Shown: positions 38,201 to 49,389 of the stretch, piece by piece
Layout: every line of letters starts with the position of its first letter
Numbering within the stretch: the stretch's first letter is position 1
Origin: Zeugodacus cucurbitae
Taxonomy: Eukaryota > Arthropoda > Insecta > Diptera > Tephritidae
NCBI RefSeq assembly: GCF_028554725.1
Contig: NC_071667.1
Location: 80,700,001-80,764,000 of the forward strand
DNA: 64,000 bases
Direction of reading: 5' to 3'
Notes under the pieces: generated by a model
Seen by the model: the letters and a program-made list of their open reading frames with translations, nothing else
The model's database searches: none
What the model was told of the DNA's origin: nothing
Made by a program: the position numbers and the translations under genes

Positions 38201-38800
38201 AAGTGGCTATGTTTTTTCGATTTTATTCCATTTATTTTTTATTTGTATTTTTTTTTGACAGAATGAAAAAGACATAATCATATGAAAAGTGACAGGATCA
38301 CGAAGCAGTGTCTGTGAACGAATGGATGGCTGTCTTGGCAGGGCATAAAGTTCGGTGAGAAAGTGATTGAAATAGAAAGGTCAGAATAATAAATGGTGGT
38401 AACTTCGATAATACGAATGAGACATTAATGCACACTGTCTAGTTGAAGTGATAATTAAAGACACCTGTTAGAAAACAAATATATAATATTTATAATGAAA
38501 GTTAAATGGAATAGGAAAGCCAATGTTATTGTGATTGGTGACTTGTTGGTGGATGACTTTTGACTGAAGCATTTTAAAGTTTTGGATTTGGACAAATAGT
38601 GTAAATACATTCGAAGAAACTTCGAAATAATGGCAGCCCTCAACAGGTAGAAGAAGCTCCTAGAATAGTGATCTCATTATCCTTCTTCATTATTCTTCCT
38701 AATTCAAAACTGTTTTAAAGGATTCTCTATCTATCCTACAAGCTCCTCATCTAATATGATCTGATTACAAAATATATAAACAAACTCAGTTATAATTAAA
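35240..38800. other. Non-coding, no gene recognised
   Basis: Contains only short open frames with no recognisable motif on either strand. A region at 36,900-37,550 is somewhat richer in GC. No promoter or splice pattern convinced me of a gene. Confidence 0.45.
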
Positions 38801-38809
38801 AATATAAAA

Positions 38810-38815
38810 TTTATT
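38810..38815 (-). terminator. Poly(A) signal of Tweedle gene 1
   Basis: AATAAA on the minus strand, about 97 bases past the stop codon of the gene at 38,912-39,640. Confidence 0.6.
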
Positions 38816-38911
38816 ATTACATATTAATCAACAAAGAATAACAAAAACGGTTGTTTTATCACATTTCAGAGTCATTGAGAGAAACTACACCCATTTAGGA
38901 TACTCTTCACT

Positions 38912-39640
38912 TTAAACACGAATGATCGAGGAAGGCAAGTAGCTAGAACCGGGAGCGCTTGCAATGCGTGGTGCTGGACGAGAAGCCTCAGAAGCATAGT
39001 TGTGCACTGGAGCCACACCACCGTCATGAGACTGAGAGTTACCACCCAATTGGTCGTATTGCGATTGAATAGCACGTTGAGCGTTGGCAGCATCCTCTGG
39101 GGTACGGTATTTGACGAAGTGTACTTCGGGTTTGTGAGCCTTAACATCGTGTTGCGACTGCAGTCTGTTGGCCAAATCACCCAAGTCAGCTTGTTTCTGC
39201 AACACATAAATGGCGGTCTTCTGTTCGGCAGCATGTCTGGCCAGATTGGCGGCAGCGTTCTCCAAACCATTATTTTCGGGTCCCTTGATGAAGATAACGC
39301 GGAGATTCTTCTTCAATGAAGCTTCGATTTGTTCACTGCCGGCGGGTTCGTTGAAGGCATCTTCATCAGCGCTGTAGCTGTAGAACTCCTTGTCGAATTC
39401 AGCGGCGGGTGCTGAGTAAGAAGGTGAGACTTGTGTGGCAGCGCCACCTAAACCACCACTACCACCACCCAATCCACCACCTAGTCCACCAAGACCGCCC
39501 AATCCACCGCCTAGTCCACCACTGCTGCCACCTGGTGCGAACGAGAGTCCAGCGTCCGAGTGTCCTACAGGACGATAGTTGTAGCCCAAGCTATCGGCAG
39601 AGGCAACGGCGACTAAACACAATACGATGAAGGCACGCAT
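38912..39640 (-). CDS. Tweedle (DUF243) cuticular protein, gene 1
   Basis: Encodes 242 residues, a secreted structural protein of the insect cuticle. Residues 1-15 (MRAFIVLCLVAVASA) are a signal peptide; the mature part starts DSLGYNYRPVGHSDAGLSFA. Residues about 38-66 are Gly-rich (GGLGG repeats). The Tweedle domain follows with its hallmark blocks: KEFYSYSADEDAF (84-96), KKNLRVIFIKGPE (110-122), ENAAANLARHAAEQKTAIYV (127-146) and HKPEVHFVKYRTPEDAANAQ (169-188). The C-terminus is YLPSSIIRV. The domain is established for the Tweedle family; binding or packing of chitin is inferred from the family. I chose the ATG at 39,640 because it opens the signal peptide. The frame stays open further upstream, but that part has no ATG at its head and includes the TATA region. 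There is no intron after codon 5, unlike gene 4. The gene lies 13 kb from its closest relatives, the inverted pair. Confidence 0.95.
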   Translation of the reverse strand: MRAFIVLCLVAVASADSLGYNYRPVGHSDAGLSFAPGGSSGGLGGGLGGLGGLGGGLGGGSGGLGGAATQVSPSYSAPAAEFDKEFYSYSADEDAFNEPAGSEQIEASLKKNLRVIFIKGPENNGLENAAANLARHAAEQKTAIYVLQKQADLGDLANRLQSQHDVKAHKPEVHFVKYRTPEDAANAQRAIQSQYDQLGGNSQSHDGGVAPVHNYASEASRPAPRIASAPGSSYLPSSIIRV

Positions 39641-39763
39641 CTTTTTTTCACGAATACTTTTAATATTAAATTGAAAATAAAACGGTTTTGCGCTAAGCTG
39701 AGCTGAGATTAGCTGCTGAGAGGTGTTGAAGTTTGGAATGATTTCCTCAACTCGATGCACGAA

Positions 39764-39771
39764 CTTTTATA
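39764..39771 (-). promoter_or_regulatory. TATA box of Tweedle gene 1
   Basis: TATAAAAG on the minus strand. About 25 bases further on is TCATTCCAAAC (near 39,740-39,730), the same initiator-like sequence as in genes 2 and 3. This places the start of transcription near 39,740 and gives a 5' leader of about 100 bases. Confidence 0.75.
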
Positions 39772-39815
39772 CAAATTGTCCAACTTTTTGCGAATGTCCA
39801 AAATTGAAATGTCAC

Positions 39816-39845
39816 CAGAATGCATTCAAATGTTGCAATTTATTG
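39816..39845 (-). promoter_or_regulatory. Conserved upstream block shared with Tweedle genes 2 and 3
   Basis: On the minus strand, CAATAAATTGCAACATTTGA followed by ATGCATTCTG. Genes 2 and 3 have CAATAAATTTGCAGGATTGA then ATGCATTTTG in about the same place, 50-90 bases above the TATA box. Surrounding bases are poorly conserved, so this is a good candidate for a shared control site. The factor is unknown. Confidence 0.5.
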
Positions 39846-39849
39846 TTAA

Positions 39850-41185
39850 TTTATGAGTTTAAATTTGCAGTGATTTTTCTTCAGTGCATATTGTGTGCGA
39901 AATTGCAACCTCAGCGACATCCCACACGAAATGTGATTGTGAATTTGCATCGAGACAATACACGGCCTGGCCAAATTGCGATTATACATTGGATTTCTAT
40001 GCAAATTAACTAAGCGCCACTTGCCAGTCAACGATGTTGCGAAATATTTTCAAGTCTTAATATTATATTTTAATATCACAAGGCATTGTTTTTGCTTTCT
40101 CAAACTTTGCTTTGCCATTTTTCTCGAATTAATCACCAAAAACTAACAATGAAGTGTGAATTAGCGAATGTTTTTTTTTTGTTTTTGGTATGTTAAGAGA
40201 CTGCTCCTAATGAAGCATTATTCGTTATACATAAATATAGAAATCGAAAGTATTAGTGACGCCAATAGTGGCCATAAAAATGGAAATAATCAATGGCAAG
40301 TCTGCAATCTGCTTGTAAAAAGACTATATCATAATATAGAATAGCATGGAGTTGTGATTTTGATTTTATGTATAACGTTTAAAAAAATATAGTTAACTGT
40401 TAGTGTTAAGGAACAGTCTGAAACCCCTTGCTTTCTGTGAATTTCATAAAGTTTGAGATTTTTAGTTATTTTCTCATTCAATCTCTTATTTTAAACTCCA
40501 TATTTCTTCTTTTTATTCGAAGAATAGCGTACTTTCTATTTAAGCTACGTTTTGTCAAACGTCACCAGTGATGAGGAAACCTATCTTTCTATTCTAAGTT
40601 GGCCAGACCCAGGTTCTCACATCTTGATTCGGTCGCAAAGATCTTTAAATAAATTAAGCGGTTTCTAATACTCGATTAACCTTTATAATATTACATTTTT
40701 ACAGTATTTTAAACTTCGGTAATTTTTGTGAAGTGCTACGCGAATATCTACCAGGAAAAGTTAGAACAAAATTTATTTCCTTTCTCTCATTATTCCAACA
40801 ATAATTCAAAAATAAATTACTAGTAAATAACGATTATAAAACACTATAAAATTAGCTTTATATTTTCTGGTAAGCAATTTTTTTTAGCTTCTTAAACCAG
40901 AGAATACATGTGGGTCGCCAAAAATGATTTTCTTCTCATTTACACACTTAGGTCTGCTATCTCATCTACATAAGTATCATGAGGGACAGAGGCAGTAAAA
41001 CACGGGACACGAGCGAGATAGAGATAGTAAAAGAGAGAGACAAAAAGAGTGTTTCGGGCAAGAGAGAGAGATATATAAAATAATAGAATTGAAAGCTCTC
41101 TTGTTCATATGCAAAGTATGTTCTCTGGGATATTTCTAACTGTTTTAGGAACTTCTTTTTAAGCTACTCTAATGTATGGAATTTC
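39850..41185. other. Non-coding, no gene recognised
   Basis: AT-rich spacer upstream of Tweedle gene 1, with a GAGAGA-rich patch at about 41,030-41,072. GAGA-type runs are used in fly promoters, but here they stand 1.3 kb from the nearest promoter. Confidence 0.45.
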
Positions 41186-41188
41186 TGC

Positions 41189-41788
41189 TTAAGGGGTTAC
41201 ATGGGTTTCGTGGGTTAAAAAAATCGTTTTTTTGGCTTATTAATTTCTACAACATCTCAGCAGCCTTTGGAAGGTGTGTGCTCCAAGTCAGGTATTATTG
41301 TTACTCAAAACTGAAGTCAAAACTTAAAACGCGTTTTCTCGCAACCGTGTTTTCAAAGTCGGTTGTCAAATTTTCTCGAAAACTACTCAACCGATATTGA
41401 TAAAATTTTGCACAGGTGTCGATATAGAAATTTACTCATGCTTGAACGAAGGATTTTATTTTTTTTTTTTCAATTACAACTATTAAAAATAAATGTCAAG
41501 CAAATTTTTTGTCTTTACTTCGTCTAAGAACGAATTTATGGTCTTACCTAAAACACTTATTTTTGTTTTTTCATTTCGGATGATCCTCAGGATCAGGATA
41601 TATGTTGACAACGCGGACGCACCTTTTTTCCGAGGGGTCACCGAAAATGACATCACAATGGAGTAGTTTAATTTTTTTTTCAAAATTTCAGAAATTCTTC
41701 TTTAAATATGTATCTATAAGACAGAAAAAAGTTTGAATTGAAAATAATTTTTCCATTTTTAACCGATGAAACCCATTTAATCTCTTAA
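41189..41788. mobile_element. piggyBac-like MITE flanked by TTAA
   Basis: The inverted ends CTTAAGGGGTTACATGGGTT (41,188 on) and, from the right end read backwards, CTTAAGAGATTAAATGGGTT match at 18 of 21 positions. TTAA stands at both ends (41,189-41,192 and 41,785-41,788). TTAA target duplication is typical of the piggyBac superfamily. The 592-bp interior is AT-rich and non-coding, with phrases such as TCTCGAAAACTACTCAACCG that occur in abundant fly repeats. Confidence 0.75.
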
Positions 41789-41794
41789 GCTGAA

Positions 41795-43840
41795 GGGATG
41801 ATGAAGTCAAAAAACCCAATGAGTAAGGTATGAAACATAATAACCTAAAATAAATTTTATTTATTAAAAATAAATATTTTTATTTTTTTTTTCTTTATAG
41901 TTATATATAGATCTGTAATAGAGGTCATAGTGAGTGCACAATATCAAATATCTTCAGTATAAATGTTTCGACATTAAATCACCTTTATAAATATGCACAA
42001 ATTTCAATAAAAATTTCTCCACTTACCTGTAGTAAGAAATATGTCAAACATTCCAAGTCATGCGAAATGCTAACATTAAATAGAATAGACTACAAAAAAT
42101 TAAAGAGTTTCTTATTTACACACTACACCCATAATCTGTTGCTGTTGTCTAGAAATCCTTTTGTAAATTAGAACTTTTGAGCAAATAAAATTGCGCACAG
42201 ACATTAAACGGAAATATGCGCGATGCAAATGTAAAATAATACCATTAGAGACGTGTGAGTGTGAAAACAAGAAAACAAAACACAGGAGAAGACAAAAGCA
42301 AAACAAATTTGTTTAGGCATAGTAGAGCTTTCCATAAGCTGGTAGTAAATATAGGTATGTATATGGCATGCCTACCTCAGCACACTTTATGGATATCAGC
42401 TTGTTACAATTTACAGATGACAAAACAATTCGGTTCACTTTAGTGCCAACTTCAGATTTAATTAAATAAACGCAATGCAACTGAGTACCGTTACATACAT
42501 ATGTATGGAAATATATACACTTACACACATACATATTTAGACATAGATACTCACACACACACAAACAAAAATGTAAAAATTTATACATATACTTATATGT
42601 ATGAGTATGAGCCCGCATGTATTCAGGTATTTACGAGCATGTGATGTTGTTGTCGCAACTGCGTGGGGTCTGGCGCCTCTAACTCACCCTACAAATGCTG
42701 CCCATTCCATCAACACAGCTGTTGCGCGCGTTTTCACACCCACTCGGCACGCCATTCGCTCGTTGCTCAAGTCCAAGAAGGCACGAGTGTCTCAGTCGCA
42801 ACAAACAACATAACCGCCACAAGTGGCATGTCCTTAGACGCTGCTGCCTCTGCCTCTGCAGCACACGAAACCCACGAAAAGGCAAGCAAGCTATTTCAAA
42901 TGGCGCACAGTGCCTGTAGGCAACTGTTGTTGGAGTTGTTGTTGCCACTGCTATTTACCTTGGTGCGTGCCTGAATCTACGCGAGTGTATCTATGAATGT
43001 TTGTGTGTATGTTATGAGTGTTTGTAGCCTGTTTTTACTGTCATGCCAAACACACGAAAACAGTAGCAAAAATATTATTGTTGCTTTTATTTACTTAAAG
43101 AAATTATAGTACTCGTGTTTCCTTGTTGACAATAATTTCAACTTTATACCTGATGCTTTGCCAGCGCTAGCTACAACAGCTCATCATCAAAAGAATGCCT
43201 AGTGCCCGTGTGCCTGGGCAATCGTCTCTGGACGTGGACGTGCGCTGCGTGGCTCATCAACAACAGTGCTGTGTCATGAGCGAGCGTGTACTCGGCTCGT
43301 TGCCGGGCAAATATATTAACCCCTCTCTACTTGTAGTGAAGTGCCTCGAGGAATTTTATATTCCCGCTTTTACTTTTTTGCGAGAAATACGCTCACGGGC
43401 GTGTGAATAGAAATGCGTTGCTGTCGTTTTCATTGTCGTCATTGGCAGCCAGCAGGCATGCGTATGTACATACATATTTAGTAGCCTAAAATAAACAAGG
43501 ACTCTCATACACACATATTCATAGATATACATTTAAGTATATGCAATTCCATGTGGGTGCCTGTGGGCATGTGCCATCATGAATCTATTTATGCATGTAC
43601 GCATGTATTAGTTGTTAAAGAATTCGTCGAATAAATGCATAAAATTTGCTCAACACCGCACTTGTGCTAACTGAAATCGTACAGATTCTCGTGTAAATAC
43701 GCCAGCAATTTGCATAAATATGCATGTGTATGCGTGTACGACTGACTGCGTACATTGTAAAGAAAACAATCATTTGAATACCATCAGACAGCCAGCCAGG
43801 CAGTAGCCAGCCAAACCGCGAAACTGCCTGCTGCTAAACT
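41795..43840. other. Non-coding, no gene recognised
   Basis: CACACACACAC runs near 42,552 and a GC-richer patch at 42,650-42,970 that gives open frames on both strands, as expected for CAACAACA/TTGTTGTTG-type DNA. No domain is visible. Confidence 0.45.
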
Positions 43841-43893
43841 CAAAGTGGGTTCGCCGGTTCAGCCGTCGGTTCATTCCCACGTCCCCACTTCAA

Positions 43894-44005
43894 TCCATTC
43901 GTTCGACCGTCCGTCCATTTTAAGGTCGTCTTTATCTTCAGCCCAGCCATCGGTCCGTTCGCCCATCCAGCCGTCGCTCCATTCGTTCGACCGTCTGTCC
44001 ATTTT
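43894..44005. repeat. Imperfect 84-bp tandem duplication
   Basis: A 28-bp block (TCCATTCGTTCGACCGTC and on) at 43,894-43,921 recurs at 43,978-44,005 with one difference. The intervening bases are CCATCCAGCCG-like and partly repetitive too. Open frames on both strands over this region derive from the repeat. Confidence 0.6.
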
Positions 44006-44049
44006 CTGGTCGGCTGTTTATTTATGCCTTGTGTGTACTTTTTGGTTGA

Positions 44050-45215
44050 AGTCGCTAAAACATCATCATACCAAAGTTTTGCGGGTGTTTGATTCATGGC
44101 AACTCCGAGATAATTGGATCAGTTTAGTATTGTTTTTAATACCTCACAGTCTCCCGTTTCTCATGAAAATAAAATATGGCGATAATTTTCAACAGAATTC
44201 ATCAAATTTGTCTGCAATACTTTGTCTGAAGGCATCAAGCATCGTTTTGTTTTCTTCCATTCTTCATTCGTACATTTGCTTGTCTGTCTTGTTTTGTGTT
44301 AATCACTGCGAAAACGTAGCGAAGATTCCAGATTCTCATATTTCCACATAATTTTCACGCCACGTAGATTCGGCGCAGCAATAAATGCTGAATAATGAAC
44401 TTAATTGATTTAGGCGTAGATATTTGAATAATGTTAACACGATTGTCTATTGCAAAAGCTGCAGCAGACACAAGGTGTAATGGCAAATGCAAGAAGAATT
44501 CGCCAAAATCGGGCTAGGATATCTGCACAACGCTTAATGCCTCTTTAAAGCAATCGAAGAGCTTTAGATAATTTAAAAGACTGTTGGAAAATCGGCCGTT
44601 TTTTTTATAAAAGCTTTGTTCCATTTAAAAGCACTACTATTTTGTTACAGAGTTTTTATAGAGCTTTTTTATCGGAGATAACAGGTCCACTACTTCCATA
44701 GTGGTTCCCTTATCCCCATCCTTTCGTTACTTTAACTTTATTAGTTCCTCGCAGTTTTATTTGAAAAGCTCGGCTAAATATGTCTCGGTTTCCGCAGCTT
44801 CGTCGTCCAGCAACCATACTTCGGCAGAAGAAATCTCAATCCTACGGTCAAGAGTAGAGTTCGAATTTAGTAGTTCCGAATGGAATCAATTTTGAACTCT
44901 GTGGAAACCCAGCCTTTTTATATTATCCTAGTAATCTCCTACGGTTTTCAGGTCTTTTCTTCGACGGACGGCTCCTTCGGACGCGTTACATAGCCTTAAT
45001 TTAATCTAGTAACTTATAAATTGTGCAAAATATTTAAGATTTTAACCTATTTTTTTATTTTTAATGAGCTTGCTCTCCGAAAAACTCAGACGCAAGCTTT
45101 GTCTCCAAAAAAATTAAACCAACTTTCTGAATCCACTTTTCAGGTGGACACCCGTAAAATCGATGCTTTCTTATAAGTTTAAAACCCTCGAACGGAAACA
45201 AAAAGAACTTTAGTT
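44050..45215. other. Non-coding, no gene recognised
   Basis: No supported gene. The 168-codon open frame ending at 44,351 starts inside the duplication and has no known motif. Confidence 0.4.
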
Positions 45216-45219
45216 GCAG

Positions 45220-45420
45220 AAAAAATCCTTAACTAACGGCATCTTCACTGCGATAATTTCAGTCTTGACCTTCTGACGTACGCTTAGTTGTCGCTGCCAC
45301 TTGCAAGCTTTGATTAAAGACCAAACCAATAGAATAATAAAAGAAAACTAAAAGAGGAAATACGTGTTTATGTGGCGTACATGATAATGAAGTTGAAAAA
45401 GGAACGCCAGGAAAAGGAAG
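45220..45420. repeat. Exact 201-bp tandem duplication, copy 1
   Basis: This 201-bp block is followed directly by an identical copy (45,421-45,621); I see no difference. It contains no known element. Confidence 0.85.
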
Positions 45421-45621
45421 AAAAAATCCTTAACTAACGGCATCTTCACTGCGATAATTTCAGTCTTGACCTTCTGACGTACGCTTAGTTGTCGCTGCCA
45501 CTTGCAAGCTTTGATTAAAGACCAAACCAATAGAATAATAAAAGAAAACTAAAAGAGGAAATACGTGTTTATGTGGCGTACATGATAATGAAGTTGAAAA
45601 AGGAACGCCAGGAAAAGGAAG
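45421..45621. repeat. Exact 201-bp tandem duplication, copy 2
   Basis: Second copy. The junction is AGGAAGAAAAAATCC; both copies begin with a run of six A. Perfect identity means either a very recent event or an assembly artefact. Confidence 0.85.
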
Positions 45622-45624
45622 AAA

Positions 45625-46265
45625 ACAAAAACAAAGTGGCCAACGGCACTGGTAGCAACCTTTTTGTCATGGCTTGTCTAAATAACGTGGTCAACATTTA
45701 GGACGCCCAATGAGCCTAGTATGGCAGCATTCATGGAGCCGGGGCGCTGCCATTTGTTGGCCGTCATCACGTCGTTGAGTGCGGGTATCGCATTGCATGA
45801 GATCGATGGGGATGGCTGTTGGCGCACTGGAAGTGCCGTCAAGTTGCAAGTTGAGGAAGCACGTGCACCACAAAATGGAGCCTCGACATGACTGCTATGT
45901 ATAAATATTCGAAATTCTATGCGCGTGATGTGACACCCGGCCGCCTTCATGCTCCACCCCAAAGCTTATTTACGCATTATGGTGGTAGTAGGTTGGGCTG
46001 GACGCAGGGGTGGTTCACTACTATTGTATACTATGTATAGTACAAAAGTGTAGACACCCTGCAGTGAAATATGGAACTAGTCCTGGCAATATACCAGTTT
46101 AGTTCTTGAATTTCTTGACTAAAATCAGACTAGTCGGACAACATTTTTCACATTTTGGAAAAATAGTTCAGAGAGAGCCGAGGGTAATCAGTTTTACATA
46201 TGAATAAGGAGCACAGATATCAATAAAAATTAAAATTGTTCCTGAGAATATAAATTTAACTAGTC
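45625..46265. other. Non-coding, no gene recognised
   Basis: A GC-richer patch at 45,640-45,960 has overlapping open frames on the minus strand with no known motif. Confidence 0.4.
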
Positions 46266-46274
46266 CGTTATGTC

Positions 46275-46525
46275 AAACATAAGTCTCTCATCATTCCCGT
46301 CCTATTATGCGGCGCAGAAATATTGATGATGACAATCTGAGATGAGAACGTACTTGGAGCATTCGAGAGAACTGTTGTCCACAAGATCAACGAATGCGTT
46401 GATAAGGTCATGTCGTACGTATGGAAGACGATGATCCAGTGAAAAGATACTTCGATTAGAGGTGTATGGGTGGACAACGGAAGCAAGAACGCCCACGCAT
46501 CCACCGGAAAGACCAGGAAACCTAC
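46275..46525 (+). pseudogene. LINE remnant: reverse-transcriptase C-terminus
   Basis: The plus strand reads KSLIIPVLLCGAE, then after a stop NVLGAFERTVVHKI, matching the 'LYKSLIIPVLLYGAEAWT ... LGVFEIKVLRKIYG' segment seen much better preserved at 57.8 kb. The rest is decayed. Same LINE family as 57,780-58,135. Confidence 0.7.
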
Positions 46526-46529
46526 TTGG

Positions 46530-48980
46530 CTACTAGTTGATTTTAGGGTTCATATTATACCAGTTGGGAAGTAGTTTATATGTAGATTTATCTGCAGTGT
46601 ACTTTACTTTTGTGTTTAAATATTTGCAAAAGTGTTTGTATCAGATATATCGAAACATGATGTTCGTACTCATATTAATACTGCTTTCTTCCTGGTTGAT
46701 GACTTTTGCCGAAAAAGTTGTAATTAATCAATCAAAAGAAACTTTTGTAGCATCACGTGATTTCCGTTAAAGATAAGTGAAGTTCGTCTTTTCTGGTTTC
46801 TTCGTTGGAGTATGGATATTGTGAAAGTGATGAGGCTGGGAACATTGATGGGAGCAAGTAATTGAAACAATAAAAGCATTAATTTCGAAATATTGTACCA
46901 TTCACACACAGATGAGGTGGCTATAGGTTCAAAGACTTTGATAACTTGAAATAATTCGAATAAATCCCAGCGGAGAGCCCCAATTTTCGAGCACTTTTTG
47001 AAGCAATTGGTGCCATATGTCAGCAATAAACTTTGCTCCGGAGAAGGTCTGTTCATAATGATTAGCACTATGACGGAGGCTTAGATTATTCATACACCAT
47101 TGATATAGTTTAATCCTTTGCTATTCTATCTATTTCATTATACCAGTTTAGTTTTTTTATACCAGTTGTTTGTTCGTTTCGCCACTCTCGAACTTTTGAT
47201 GAATCGTTTAATGAGCAAAATATAGTAGAGGTTCCATTATTTTATAATTTCAATTGCACTTAATAGCGAGTAATGATCGAGATTTTTGGATTATTTATTT
47301 TCTTATATTGGATAATGACATTAAGTAACTATTTCATAAAAATCTAAAAGAAACGAGAAATCCTGTTCATATCTACCCAAAAGAGCTACGAAAATATATA
47401 TGTACATATATTCCATGTTCTCACAATATATGTATATAGCATGGTATTCAAGGTGGCATTTACCCTTGCCAATGACCTCGCCAACTGCTTTCACAACAAT
47501 AACAATATTAAAGCAAGCAAGTACGAATATGCTTGCCACTTGTGTACTATTGTGTTAGATGCTACATAATTGCAGCAACTGAGGCGCGCAAAAGCAGGGC
47601 GCAACACATTTGAATGGGTAATAAATTAAACGACAATTTACACTTTTAACATTACTTAGAATCGTACTATGTGCAAGGCAGTTGAGAGTGGGCCGTTGGT
47701 TGCCTGCTGTTTTACAAAGTGTTGAACGTGTGCCCGGGCTTTAGTTAACTCGTGCATATTTCTGTGTGTAAGTAAGTATGTAGGCACATACATACATACA
47801 TTTGTACAGAAAAAGTGCAAACAACCCGCACATGGCATGTACCATCATTTAAACGCCTTTACACATGCACATACTTAAATGTGTTTTTACTTTTGTACTT
47901 AGATATATATATGGAAGCTCACTGTGTAGTTGGTAAATGTGTCACTTGGAAAACTCTTTACATCTCGGTACGCATATTCCACATGAAGGAGTTTGAAATA
48001 AAAATGCCTTGCAAAAATTAAAAGCAACAACTTGCATAAATATTTAAATGCATATGTTTATGTGTACATCAGAATACACTGAAGAAAATTTTCACTAAAT
48101 CCGAAAAGGTAAGTTCTGAGGCGAAGTATTATCAACTTAAATCATTATCATAATCAAATCCTATTTAGACTTCAATTTAAGTTGGATGAGAAGTGATCTT
48201 GAATAAGTCTGTGGGATTTTATTCTATATGAACATATATGCAACATGATATGCATCATGCAACAAATAGTCAAAAATGTATTGGTGATAGGGAGGATATA
48301 GTTCACTTATGGACCTCAGCCGATTTAATTGACAATTTTTTTTGATCAAATTTCAGTACATTTAGATTACTTTGAGTTTTGGTGTTCAGAAATAATCAAA
48401 AATAATTTGTTAAGTACATTTCTTGAATAATTTTTTGTCGACAATATCTTACGGCTCAATTACTCTCACTTATTATATATTCCTATGTCAATACATATTT
48501 ATGTCCCATATAAAGTATATGTATGACAATATGTATACATATGTGCGCAGATTTTGTAGTTGCTAAGTGACATTACTTAACGGATAGTTGTAAGTGGAGT
48601 GTCCATTTCATTATGTTAATCTAGCTTTTTGCTTATAAATTTTAACGAGTATTACATTTACAATTATTCTACATAGAATTGAAGTTTAAGTGACACTTTT
48701 GTAGAGGATCTCAATGTTTCTCAGTTGGATCATTAACAATGTATCCTAGTTCACAATATATTATCCCAATAGTGGTTCCAAGACCTTTGGAAGTAAAGGT
48801 TGATTTGGAGGTTCCCTACTTAAAAAGAAACATAGATGTTGGCAGCGGCTACATCTCAGGTGGTCTATCCGTTTAGTCTAATTTTCACTGACTCGTTCAA
48901 GTATTTTGACTGGTAACTGGTGCATGCCTCGTATGATGTATTGCTCCAAGGTCGGAATCGAAGCGGGATTGTGCGCATAG
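46530..48980. other. Non-coding, no gene recognised
   Basis: AT-rich spacer. ACATACATACATACATTTG near 47,787. No supported gene. Confidence 0.45.
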
Positions 48981-48983
48981 ACT

Positions 48984-49385
48984 TTAGACTTTACATATAA
49001 TATGGGCATCATTGCTGAATAGAATTTGGCTCAAAAACGACGGTTCTTCTTGGAAATTTTCAGGAACCCATAGAACGAAGCAATGTCGCTTGGAAAGGTC
49101 GAGCGGCTTCAGTTCTTGCACAAACTGTAGTTCGCACGCATTCAATTTAAGATCTCGACGTAAAATGCGCCAAGTCGTTGCATACGTCAGTCTGAGTTGT
49201 TGCGAACGGCGGCGAATCGACTCTCCGCGGTCTTGGTGTACACTCTCAGCTACGGCTGCTATATTTTCTTTACGGCATGCTGGACGTGGTCTATTCGGTC
49301 GAATATTATCCAATAATGAATGCGGGGTCTCAAGGTGGGTGATGGTGTTGCGAATAGTACGCTCAGTAGAGCGATTTTGTTGACC
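48984..49385 (-). pseudogene. Tc1/mariner-type transposase fragment (N-terminal half)
   Basis: The minus strand encodes TITHLETPHSLLDNIRPNRP, then RKENIAAVAESVHQDRGESI, RRRSQQLRLTYATTWRILRR and ELKPLDLSKRHCFVLW, ending ILFSNDAHI. These are the second HTH and linker of a Tc1/mariner-like transposase common in insects, up to the block that normally reads I(I/L)FSDEAHF with the first catalytic Asp. Here the Asp-Glu pair reads Asn-Asp, so the site is damaged. The element stops near 48,984 and has neither the second half nor clear terminal repeats. The same transposase type, other half, is present in both arms of the inverted repeat at 52-57 kb. Confidence 0.75.
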
Positions 49386-49389
49386 ATAA

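Noticed and set aside
38872..39319. Open frames of 105-132 codons overlapping Tweedle gene 1 in other frames
   Set aside because: They are shadows: the same shadows recur over genes 2, 3 and 4 because the coding sequence is conserved, and they have no signal or domain of their own.
39641..39760. Longer N-terminus for Tweedle gene 1 (40 more residues)
   Set aside because: The extension has no ATG at its head (GTG), reaches almost to the TATA box and would bury the signal peptide.
43845..44351. 168-codon plus-strand open frame
   Set aside because: It begins in the 84-bp duplication and has no recognisable domain or promoter.
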